In this document: in pieces, positions 11,973-22,478 of the stretch
Numbering within the stretch: position 1 is the first letter of the stretch
How the letters are laid out: the number at the start of each line of letters is the position of its first letter
DNA from: Antedon mediterranea
Lineage: Eukaryota > Echinodermata > Crinoidea > Comatulida > Antedonidae
Length of the DNA: 64,000 nucleotides
Direction of reading: 5' to 3'
Assembly (NCBI RefSeq): GCF_964355755.1
Contig: NC_092672.1
Coordinates: forward strand, 2,170,001 to 2,234,000
Program-made: the position numbers and the translations under genes
Notes under the pieces: model-generated
The model's input: the letters and a program-made list of their open reading frames with translations, nothing else
Database searches by the model: none
What the model was told of the DNA's origin: nothing

Positions 11973-12420
11973 GTTACGCCCGGAGTTTTCCTATATTCAA
12001 AACAATCTTTAGAAGTTACGCTCTGAGTTTCTCTTTAATCAAAACAGTCTTCAAAAGTTACGCCCGGAGTTTCCATTTTAATCAAAACAATCATCAGAAG
12101 TTACGCCCGGAGTTTCTTTTTAATCAAAACAATCTTTAGAGGTTACGCCCAGAGTTTCCCGTTAATCCTAACTATCTTCCGAAGTAACGTCCGGAGTTTC
12201 CCTTTAATCTAAACAATCTTCAAAAGTAACGCCCGGAGTCTCCCTTTAATCAAAACAATCTTTACAAGTAACGCCCGGAGTTTCCCTTTAACCAAAAAAA
12301 TCTTTAGAAGGTACGCCCGGAGTTTTCCTTTAACCACCAAAACAATCTTTAGAAGTTACGCCCGGTGTTTAAATTTAATCAAAACAATCTTCAGAAGTTA
12401 CGCCCGGAGTTTCCCTTTAA
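11973..12420. repeat. 44-bp minisatellite, about 10 units
   Basis: Units of the form AATCAAAACAATCTTNAGAA then GTTACGCCCGGAGTTTCCCT. They are moderately diverged. A partial unit lies left of the palindromic MITE at about 11745-11762, so the array predates that insertion. Confidence 0.9.
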
Positions 12421-12963
12421 GCTTATGATTCAGAAATTAAAAGCTCAATTTCAGTTCATAATGGTCATAAATAACGGATACATTTTTTCCTGTTTTGAAA
12501 GTTTTCATTACGAAATTTATTCATACAAACGCACACTAAATTGACACACATGATACTCTGACACATGCGCAAAAGGGGACAGCAGCTCGTAGTTTTAAAG
12601 CTTACCGTATCTGAACAGTTAATTTAAGAAAACATTTTATTTTTAAAATTGGATGTGAACACCACTCGTAAGCGCCATGAAGTGCTGTTAAATATCAAAT
12701 TTATTTGCGGTAATAATTATAGTTACGACAATTATCTTTGGTTTTATAATAAAGAAAGATAATAGATGAGTATTTCATTATCGCCCGCCGCTGAGGACAC
12801 GCGCTGGTTGAAGTACGGTAGATGAGCGAATTAGCGATATTCTCCCATGGGAATCATCGCACACGCTACATAAGCAATTATTCCATATGGTAAAAATACA
12901 ACATGATATAATAGTAATATAATCGTGAATTTAACAACACGCTTAAAGTGTGCAGGCTACAAC
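12421..12963. other. TMED6 upstream region
   Basis: No repeat or gene recognised. It should contain the TMED6 promoter; no clear TATA box was identified at a useful distance. The frame open from 12925 begins at GTG and is only the upstream extension of TMED6 exon 1. Confidence 0.5.
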
Positions 12964-15664
12964 ATGGCAGCCATATATACAATTCTGCTTGCGATTACTT
13001 TAGTTTTACTGTTTGTGAACTTGTCATTAGCTTTTGATCCGTTAAAACGAAAGAATAAGATCTGGACTCATTTTGATTTTACAGTTTCACTTAGCCCACA
13101 ACAGAGGGAATGCTACCATCAGTATGTGGAAACAGGGATGATTTTTTCTCTATCTTACAAGGTGAGAATAGGCTTGCATTATTGTATTATAATATAAGTA
13201 GACATAGGCCTACTTTTCGTAAAGGTCACACTTTTTAGATCATCAGTGGCGTAACGGCTGTAGCGCTCACTAAACCCAGGGGCAAGGGGAAGGGGCGAGC
13301 AGTGCCCGTAGAAAGAAAACTTGCATTAAAATAATATGTCAAGGAGGCTAAAAACGTCAGAAACCTCCAGAGTTGGAGGGCCACTTCAGGTTTTTCAACC
13401 AGGGGCCTCATTGCCTCTGCGTTTATGCCACTGTCACCTCTGGGATGGTATTTGCTCTACAAAACAAGACTATTTGAAGCAATTAATGAATATCGATTAT
13501 TGCTCTTTTTGTTTCTGTTTTTGGCATCGCAGGTTGTTTTTGGAGACCAGCATGACCGTAATTTTGGATTTGTGGTAACAGATTTCAACGGTAAAATTGT
13601 AAAAGAAAATTACGAAGATTTGGAAGGTAATATGCAGGTCAATGCCAAAGAATCAGGTAAGTTTCTTAAAATAAGAATAATTTGTATTACGATTATTATT
13701 GATAATCAATGTTTACTGGTCTTGGAGATTTATTACGATTCTTTAGCCAGATACATTTGTTTTAAATGTAAAGAACAGTAAAGAAAACAATGTCCGTTCC
13801 CACATGGACGCAACGCAATTTTACTTTGAGTTGATCAATCACAAGTGACAGTTCGGATGATGATCTTGTCGGTTTTGGTAAATTTATTTGAGGTGTGCTT
13901 CTTCCGTAATCCTTAATAGGATTAGTGTTATCCGAAGGCTCGGCATTCTTTTCCGGCTGTTTTACTTTATCGTTTTCATTTTAGCTTTTTGCTTATTTTA
14001 GTTTGTATGTCTACTGAGATCCAGCCACTGATACCCACAGCATTGTCCTTTTTTCAGTGCTTATTTTATTTTGTATCTCTCCATTGAGATCAAGCCACTG
14101 ATACCCACAGCATTGTTCTTTTTTCAGTGCTTATTTTATTTTGTATCTCTCCATTGAGATCCAGCCACTGATACCCACAGCATTGTCCTTTTTTCAGTGC
14201 TTATTTTATTTTGTATCTCCATTGAGATCCAGCCACTGCAACAACCTTGTCAATAGCCTAATTTGCTTTTAGATTTATAGGCCTCTAATAATAAAAATTA
14301 TATATTTTGAATGTGGTTTTACATAATTTTTTTATAATTATGTCATGCAATTCAGCTCGTGCTTAATTGAGCGGAAATAAATACATTAACATGTTAACAT
14401 GTATTTCTGTTGTTTTCCGAAGGTGTCTATAACATATGTATCGGGAACCAGGCAAGCCGTTTCTACTCAAAAAAGATACATATATACCTTGACTTGTTTA
14501 ATCCAAAACGCTTTGAAAGTGCCGTTGAAGAAGAGACAGAAAAGGACCATAGCTTTGGAAACATTAGCGTAAGTTAAAGTGCTGGATTGGAAAGTGGTTA
14601 AGAAGGAGTTAAGGCCCATTCACACTGTAGGACGATTAAACCAGGGAGTTGTATTACAACTCCCTGATTAAACCAAAAACAGTTAAATATGCGTTTTTTC
14701 CTACTTAAAACAAATAAATCTAAAAACTATATGGATAACCATTTAAGGCCCATTTACACTTTGAACGATAACGATCGAAGATAAATAGACAAATATGCAT
14801 TTTTCATGCATAAACGGATAACAATCTAGTATGCTTTCTTTAATGAAAATAATGAAATACTATTTTTAAAGACATAATAAATGATTATCCAATAGTTCTA
14901 GAATGAAAACTTGTCTAATCTAATTTGTTTTGTGTAAAAAAAAAATGTATGTTTATATTATCGATATTGTCCTAGGTGTGTTTACAGCAGCTTTTATAGG
15001 AAAAACAATTCTATGTTGCTTTTTATGAATACTTCAACAGTAATAATGATGTGTAAAACAGGCATGGTATCTGTCATCCTGGATTAAGGAATCTTAAGCC
15101 ATGCTCTCACTCATCATGATAACAGTTTGATAGCCAATCTGGATTCTATGTAAGATAGATAGTCTGGGAGTGGGGGAGTGAAATGTTAGAGGCTTTCAAC
15201 ATAGCCAGATATCCTAATTTCCTTCTGATCACTCTAAGCCCTGTTTCTAACATCCCACCACCCTAACTTGATTTCTAGGCATCTTCAGATTTTTTCCTAG
15301 ACTAATATGGCCTGTTGTCGAATACTCCCTAAGTTCCTTCAGAAATACTGGAATAGCGAGGTAGTTTGCGACCACTTTCTTGTTCGTTGTCAGTTATTTA
15401 GCTTTATCACATTTTAATTTTAATTTCAATTTTCAGAAGACGATTATGGTGCTGAACGAAGGAATCCGAAATATGAGACTTTACCAAATGAGAACGCGAC
15501 AGAACTCGATACATGATTGGTACATTCTATCTGCAAATTTAGCATACGTTAACAGGTGGTCGTGTGTGCAATGTATTGTGATTATAGCATCCGGGATACT
15601 GCAAGTGTATATATTAAGGACTTTATTTACCGTACCTACAAACACTCGTAAGCCGAGATGTTAA
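12964..15664 (+). CDS. TMED6: TMED6-type p24 family cargo receptor (four exons, 231 aa)
   Basis: Exons are 12964-13161, 13533-13656, 14423-14568 and 15437-15664. GT/AG borders and phases 0, 1 and 0 agree, giving 696 nt with TAA. Residues 1-23 are a signal peptide (hydrophobic, ending LSLA). A GOLD domain follows (about 34-125), with Cys50 and Cys113 placed as the conserved disulfide pair of p24 proteins. A helical segment (about 157-195) leads to one transmembrane helix (about 197-216), starting VNRW as is usual in the family. The C-terminus GILQVYILRTLF then VPTNTRKPRC resembles vertebrate TMED6 closely, including the final KPRC, and lacks a dilysine. p24 proteins are type I membrane proteins that cycle between ER and Golgi in COPI/COPII vesicles. 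The ATG at 12964 is chosen because it opens the signal peptide. Intron 2 holds a tandem repeat and a MITE fragment. Confidence 0.9.
13790..13885. mobile_element. Fragment of MITE family A
   Basis: Contains CGTTCCCACATGGACGCAAC and TTGATCAATCACAAGTGACA, the left half of family A. The right terminus is absent. It lies in TMED6 intron 2. Confidence 0.6.
13985..14240. repeat. 71-bp tandem repeat, about 3.5 units, in TMED6 intron 2
   Basis: Units contain CCATTGAGATCCAGCCACTG, ATACCCACAGCATTGTCCTT and CAGTGCTTATTTTATTTTGT. Differences between copies are few. Confidence 0.9.
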
Positions 15665-15676
15665 CGTGCATTAGTA

Positions 15677-15844
15677 AAGGTCTGTCTACACTATCAAACT
15701 AGTTTGACAAAAAAAGTGTGATGTGCCCAAATAGCCTATGGCAGTGAAAAGATGAAATATGGTAGTGCTTTGACATCATCATGTCCATATATGGGCACAT
15801 CATGTTTTTTTTCACATAACGTTCGATAGTGTAGACAGAGCTTA
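15677..15844. mobile_element. MITE family B copy
   Basis: Family B is about 120-200 bp, with ends like CTCTGTCTACACTATCAAAC and TTTGATAGTGTAGACAGAGC and core CCCATATATGGACATGATGA. Here the core runs on the opposite strand (CATCATGTCCATATATGGGC). It lies just 3' of the TMED6 stop and may fall in the TMED6 3' UTR. Confidence 0.9.
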
Positions 15845-16129
15845 ATGGAAGCATGTATTTTATGAATACCTTCAGGCTTAGCAATTTACCCGGGTTAAGT
15901 TGGTTACCACAAAATTAGCGAAAATCAGCCCGATGAATTCATTAAACCAGGGAACCTGCAAAACCTACAAAAGTGTGTAGCCCGCCCTCTCAAAACTGGC
16001 AAGACAGGTATTTGAATTCAAAACGTTATCCATGAAAACATTTTCTTATTGATAAAATAAAAAACACACTGCGATAATTACTGTACGTATAAAAGGGCAA
16101 AAACATCTTTTAAAAAATAAATGGTTAAT
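15845..16129. other. TMED6 3' flank
   Basis: Contains a candidate AATAAA at 16056-16061. Nothing else recognised. Confidence 0.4.
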
Positions 16130-17760
16130 ATAGTCTAGCTTTACGACGATGATAACGCAATATGTATTTATGGATTTTTTTTTCGAAAAAAAGGCCAAAT
16201 TTTGACCTTTTTATTTTTTGACATAAATGGTTACTATAGGCCTACGTCTATAAGATGATGATAACGCAATATATGCGCATATGTAGCAATAGTATTGCAT
16301 AATAACAGTATTTTAAAAAGTGCGTATTTTGGCCATTTTGTGAAACAATCCCTGTACTATAATAAGGCTACAGGGATTTTTTTTTCGAAAAATAGCAAAA
16401 TTTCGACCTTTTTATTTTTTGAAATAAAATGGTTACTATACGCAATATATGCGCATATATAGCAATATTATTGCATAACAGTATTTAAAAAAGTGACTAT
16501 TTTGGCCATTTTTTGAATAAATCCCTATAGGCCTACTATAGTAAAGGGAAATTTTCGAAAAATGGCCGGTTTTCGACCCTTTTATTTTTTTGACATAAAT
16601 GGTTACTATAGCATAATAAACATGCGCAATTCATGTTCATTATGCTATAGTAACCATTTATGTCAAAAATTAAAGGGTCGAAAATCGGCCATTTTTCGAA
16701 AATTTCCCTGTACTATTATAGTTCAGGGATTTTTTAAAAAATTGTCAATTTTCGACCTTTTTATTTTTCGATAAAACTGGTTACTATAGCACAATTGACA
16801 TGCGCAGAACCAATTATTCGGCTCTGCGGATGTTTATTATGCTATAGTAACCATTTATGTCAAAAGTGGTTACTATAGCACAATTGACTTGCGCAGAACC
16901 CATTATTCGACTCTACACGTGTTTATTATGCTATAGTAACTATTTATGTCAAAAAATAAAAGCGTCGAAAATCGGCCATTTTTGGAAAATTTCCCTGTAC
17001 TATAGTACAGGGAGATGTTTTCAAAAAATGGCAAATTTTCGACCTTTTTATTTTTCGATAAAACTGGTTACTATAGTACAATTGACATGCGCAGAACCCA
17101 TTATTAAGTAAAAAGGTCGATAATTGGTCATTTTTTTGAATAAATCTCTGTACTATAGTACAGGGAAATTGTCGACAAATTGCCGATTTTCGACCCTTTT
17201 ATTTTTTGACATAAATAGTTACTATAGCATAATAAACATGCGCAGAGTCGAATAATGGGTTCTGCGCATGTCAATTGTGCTATAGTAACCACTTTTGACA
17301 TGAATGGTTACTATAGCATAATAAACATACGCAGAGCCGAATAATGGGTTCTGCGCATGTCAATTGTGCTATCTTAACCAGTTTTATCGAAAAATAAAAA
17401 TGTCGAAAATTGGCCATTCTTGTGAAATCCATTTTCGAAAATGGCCGATTTTCGACCTTTTTATTTTTTGACATAAATGGTTAATATATGTCTATACAAT
17501 TATGATAACGCAATATATGCGCATATATAGTAATATTATTGAATAATAATTTTATTTTAAAAATGGCCAAAATATCAAATTTTCGAAATACAGGTTAAAA
17601 TAAAATGTGCAGAACACATTATGTGCGTCAGCGCATGTCACATTATAAACCAGTTGCAGTATGTCAAAGAATAAAAGGGTCAACATTTGGCGTTTTTTTT
17701 TTCAAAAAACTTGTTAGGGTTTTGTCGAAAAATGACCAAATTTTCCCATTTTTCGAATCA
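16130..17760. repeat. Cluster of interlocking inverted repeats (hairpin cluster)
   Basis: At least six related segments alternate in orientation. Recurrent parts are GGTTACTATAGCATAATAAA with its complement TTATGCTATAGTAACC, ACATGCGCAGA with TCTGCGCATGT, CCCTGTACTATAGTACAGGG (itself a palindrome), and TTTTCGAAAAATGGCC-type runs with CGACCTTTTTATTTTT. Palindromic cores are visible at 16603-16659, 16779-16853, 16868-16943, 17215-17290 and 17306-17380. The pattern fits several copies of one foldback/MITE family inserted into, or duplicated within, each other. Small open frames inside are by-products. Confidence 0.85.
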
Positions 17761-18625
17761 CGTATTATGCATTAATCACATCCATTAGAACACTATCAAA
17801 AGCACCACATGTAATTCCTGCATTTTTATTATCCTTTTTTACACTTTGTGCCAGAAACTGTATAAACATGGCATTGCTTGTTTTTTGCAAAGCTGATATT
17901 AACTACCATCACATCTTAAAAATAATATCTTTTAATAATTTCGGTAACACATGGTTTACTGAAAACCTTATTTTACTAGTTTTTTTTTCGCCATGCAATA
18001 TTTAATGAACGCTGCTACACTTTTTAACATTTGTTTTTCCTTTGAAAACTTACTACAAAAATTGTGGAGGGACATTCAGAAAATTAATTTACAAAAGTTA
18101 AACAGGAAAATATAATCAAGGCTGGAAATGAAAATTATTGTTCAATAACATTAATTACAGTGTAACTCCTCCTTAAACACACAATGGGCATTGCGGCATA
18201 TATATTGAAATACTACCATCAACCCCCTAACTTTGTCCCCTAAAAAGGGGTTCTATTGATTTAACTGGTACACTTTGAAAAAGCAAATCCAGTATCCAAA
18301 TATGTCTAAAAAGCTCTCTTGTATACAATCATGGCCGGCCATTTTGTTTCAATATATTTATTTGAATCAGTCGCAGTATAAAGTGACATTGTGATTTTGT
18401 TTTCCCCAAAAATATATTGCATTAATTCTTCCTACAAAAAATATTGATGAATTATTTGATGCTATGCACAAATTTCTCCAAATTTTCAAAAGAAAATAAA
18501 TTGCAATTTGTTTCACAACCTTTTTAATAATTTCAGTGACCTTGATGATGTCAAAGAGCAAAGTTCACATGTATAAACTCTTCATTTGCGTAGACTCCTA
18601 ATATGATAATGGTCCTATATAACTC
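17761..18625. other. AT-rich intergenic DNA, nothing recognised
   Basis: No convincing exon, repeat or RNA gene seen. Confidence 0.45.
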
Positions 18626-18750
18626 TAAAGCTCTGTCTACACTATTAAACTTTACGTAACAAAAAAATGTGATGCCCATATATAGACATGATGATGTCAT
18701 ATCACTACCATATTTGGGCACATTGGTTTGATAGTGTAGACAGAGCTTTA
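18626..18750. mobile_element. MITE family B copy (short form)
   Basis: Left end AAAGCTCTGTCTACACTATT, core CATATATAGACATGATGATG and right end GATAGTGTAGACAGAGCTTT. About 125 bp with a single interior subrepeat. Confidence 0.92.
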
Positions 18751-20110
18751 GCAAAAAAAATAAAACTGTATATGACCCAGTATAATCCTATGTGTTTGGG
18801 TGGGTATAATCCCACCCCGTAATTTAGTTTAAATTCGGACACAAGACTTAAATGCTATGGTTACGGCAATCCGATTACAATCCAACTGTTTAACTTTCGC
18901 CAAAACCATACCAAGGCCCTTGGGACTACTACTCTGTCATATACAGAAATCAACCTATATTATATAATATTTATTTTATTATTTAATATTTATTTTATTA
19001 TATAACAATATTGTTATAGTTGTCAATGCTTATATTGCATTGTATTCTGCTTTAATAGATTTGTTTATCAAAGTACATTTGAAAAATATTAAACTAGCAT
19101 TTCAACAAAATTGATTGTACGACAATTAAACACCTTTATAAATAATCTAAAGTAAACTAAAACGGCACATTAAATAGTACTTACTAAAAAAATGTGAAAA
19201 TAATATAAAATTAAATTAAATACAATTGTATCTTAAACAACACGCAATATAAAATCTTGTTCTTCAATTTTTTCTTCCAATAATATTCTTTTGCTTTCTT
19301 CTTTATCCTTTCATTGCACTATTTCTAAGTCTTTTAATCAACTTGTAAAGTTGATTACTGCTTCTTATCCTGTCTGCAAAGTTCACAAACAATTTCCATC
19401 AACAATCGTGTAAATTCTTGCTCAGTCCGTAAAAATATTGCTGAGTATTAAGGCCTCAATCGTATCTCTTTCTTCTTTCCATTCCATTAATCATTTTTTT
19501 TATTTTAACGTCCAGCGTTTTTTTCGGTTTCATACACAGCACACTTTCTTTTTCATCTGTGAATTATTTAGTATACACAGTTCATTTTTTCTTTATTCAT
19601 ATAAATTTCATAATTTCTTTTTCACATAATCTGTAAATGTTCAGGCAAATCCGCTTAATGTGGACACGATTTTATTTGCCGTAAAACTTTTCCAACAACT
19701 TGTAGGCACTTCATGTTTCTTGTTCAACTCTTGTAACAAATGGGACGTGTAAATAAAATTGTCTTATATCTATTTAATTTTTTTAAACCTGATGAAATCT
19801 GGTAGAAGGCAACACCGTCACACTATCAATGTGAACATCTAGTGGCATTCTCGGTGGAAAAAAAGATGAATCAATTTATCCCCATACATAACGCTTATTT
19901 AAACAGTATGCATGTACTTTGTTATAAGACATTTAAATTAAATCTCATTTCTGGGACAATTATAGATATTATTGATTTTTAAAGATTGTAACTAACATGA
20001 TTATAGTAATCAATGCCTTAAGCAAGTTATCAAATGATAACTTGGTTATAAGCATGGTTAACCGGATTAGAATGTGTTAACAAGTAATAAATCTAAATAA
20101 GGGATTAAAA
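18751..20110. other. AT-rich intergenic DNA, nothing recognised
   Basis: Poly-A/T-rich. Short frames only. No repeat family identified. Confidence 0.45.
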
Positions 20111-20111
20111 T

Positions 20112-20140
20112 TACTCTACTGCAGTTACTGCAGTAACTAC
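20112..20140. repeat. Short PstI-palindrome repeat element, copy 1
   Basis: CTACTGCAGTTACTGCAGTA followed by ACTAC. The same core, with similar AAAATTA-type left flank, occurs at 48384-48409. Shorter or rearranged versions are at 48531-48570 and 61667-61683. Confidence 0.6.
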
Positions 20141-20212
20141 ATTTTTATAACTGCAATATTCAGATGTTATAAGACAATAGTGTGTATAATTATCCACACT
20201 TTTATTCAACGC

Positions 20213-20347
20213 ATGGAGGTAATCGCAACGCAAAGACATATCGCAAAGCAAATAATTTGACCAATCACAACGGGCTTGATGATGATCCATCAAGTCGGAT
20301 TGGTTAAATCACTTGCGATGCGTTTACAATCTTGCTTGCATCCGAAT
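20213..20347. mobile_element. Degenerate MITE family A copy
   Basis: Self-complementary stretch with TTTGACCAATCACAACGGGC on the left and GATTGGTTAAATCACTTGCG on the right, as in family A. The terminal GGTTCCCACTAG is eroded. Confidence 0.6.
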
Positions 20348-20756
20348 TCCTAAAGAGTAAACAGAATGTATTTACTGCAGTACATGCAGTAGTAATTCAG
20401 ATATCAAATGTTCAAATAACACTACAATAGCTAAGCTTAATAAACATCGAATCATACTTTGTTCTTTACCCAAAACAAATTTAACAAAGTACCGCTAACA
20501 GTTTCATAGCATCATGAAGAAATCTTGATATTGTCAATAAACCCATTAATAACTTCCTAGTATAATACCAGCTTTATACACAAGATCATTTCCAAGAAAT
20601 CTCTTGTCTTATGGACAAAGAATTTAATGCAGTATCTGCAATAAAAATGCTTTTACATTGAACAACACTATCTACTAGCTATTTGTATTATTGGCAAACA
20701 AACTTATACGTTATTGTATAGTGTTTAATTACCCTTTGCAAGTACTGTAGAATAAC

Positions 20757-20925
20757 GCTCTGTTTACACTATCAAAAAATGTGATGTGCCTATATATGGA
20801 CATGATGATGTTATATCACTACCATATTTAAGCAGATCACTACCATATTTGGGCATATCACTACCATATTTAAGCATATCCCTACCATATTTGGGCACAT
20901 TACAACTAGTTTAGAAAGAGCTTTA
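20757..20925. mobile_element. MITE family B copy with expanded interior
   Basis: Left end GCTCTGTTTACACTATCAAA. The interior has four tandem variants of ATCACTACCATATTTNNGCA. The right end is degenerate (AACTAGTTTAGAAAGAGCTT). Confidence 0.9.
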
Positions 20926-21854
20926 AACCTTTTATATTCTTAACAGCCTTTTAATCTATTCAGAGTTTGTTTAAATGTTATTTGATATTTAAACCATCCT
21001 CACATCGTGCCCATGTGAGGATTCCTCGCTCGATGCCTTGACACGGTTTTAATGGTTTCTGGGTCCTGGTGACGATTGTCCTACGTTGTTGGACAATCTT
21101 CCTATTCACAATTTGAATTGATTAGTACAAAAATAATTTATTGTGATATCATAATTGGTGGAACATCAAAGAAATTATTTAAATGATTAGGCTGTTACCT
21201 TGACTTATACTAACTGTTGGTTTAACTGCAATAGTTCAACTCCACCTAGATATCTATAAATTCTTTTGAAATTGCTTACTGAAACAGTAAACAACCTAAT
21301 CGTTATAATTATCATTATTAATAAATCCTTTCCGGTTCTTTTGTTATCGCTCCATATGACCGGATGACGTCATTTTAGTTCCGTTGCACTATAAACACGG
21401 TAACGCTATTGTTATTGTTTCAAACAATCTATTTTAAAGATCGAATGAGCTGAACAAGTTAGTATGTTGGCAATTATTCGCAGAATTATAATTTGTTTTT
21501 GAATTATTATGGCCATAAGAGAATGAAAAATTAGAGTTGAAATGCTAATAGGCCTTGTGCGTTGGAATAAAATAAAATTTAATATTTGAGTGAGAAAAAT
21601 TGAACATTTTAGACCTCACGCTAATATTTGTGAGGGTAATGGGTACACGTAGTATTTTCATATTTCGCTTACCATAGTACATCACAGCACTTTGGACAAG
21701 TTTATATTTGCTGTATAATTTCTCTTAAATAAAAAAAAACCTTTCATAATGAAAATATAATCTAGATTATTTATACAATAAATAGAATCTATAAATAAAT
21801 AATTATTTTAATCCTCTTAATTCTATTCACATAAGACTGTATGTTACTAATTTT
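20926..21854. other. Intergenic DNA, nothing recognised
   Basis: No gene or known repeat seen. It may include distal 3' UTR of the minus-strand YPEL gene. Confidence 0.4.
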
Positions 21855-21864
21855 TTCCAAATCT

Positions 21865-22255
21865 AGTAATGGTGATAATTAACATTTGGTGACAATATTC
21901 ATTTTGTGACAATTTCCATTTAGTGATAATGAATAGGACAATGTCCATTTGGTGAAGATGAACATTTAGTGATAATGAATAGGACAATGTCCATTTGGTG
22001 ACGATGAACATTTAGTGATAATGAATAGGACAATGTCCATTTGGTGACGATGAACATTTAGTGACAATATTCATTTAGTGAAAATGTTTATTTGGTGACA
22101 ATGTTCATTTAGTAACAATTTCCATTTAGTGATAATAAACAGAACAATGTTCATTTGGTGACTATTTGTTCATTTGGTAAGAATGAACAGGACATTTTCC
22201 ATTTAGTGAACATTTAGTGACAATGTCCATTTTGTGACAATGTCCATTTGGTTTC
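21865..22255. repeat. Degenerate minisatellite of ATTTGGTGACAATG-type units
   Basis: Higher-order array. A short motif CATTTAGTGATAATG or CATTTGGTGACGATG alternates, and a 46-bp superunit with GAATAGGACAATGTCCATTT is repeated about three times at 21940-22060. It lies about 220 bp 3' of the YPEL stop codon, so it may be transcribed in the YPEL 3' UTR. Confidence 0.9.
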
Positions 22256-22478
22256 TTATCCTCATTCCTGGTTTCATTTAGTGTACTGTATTCTATACCA
22301 AAAAAACATATTTAACAGATTAAAAAAAATTATCTTCAATATGATTTCAAATTACTTTGTTGTCTTAATTACGGAACTAATGTATGATGCGGCACCAAGC
22401 ATGATCTTAACAATACAAAGCTTTGTACAAAATATCACGGACATCTATTGTTTTATTTGTTCTGGCAGCAACAGTGAA

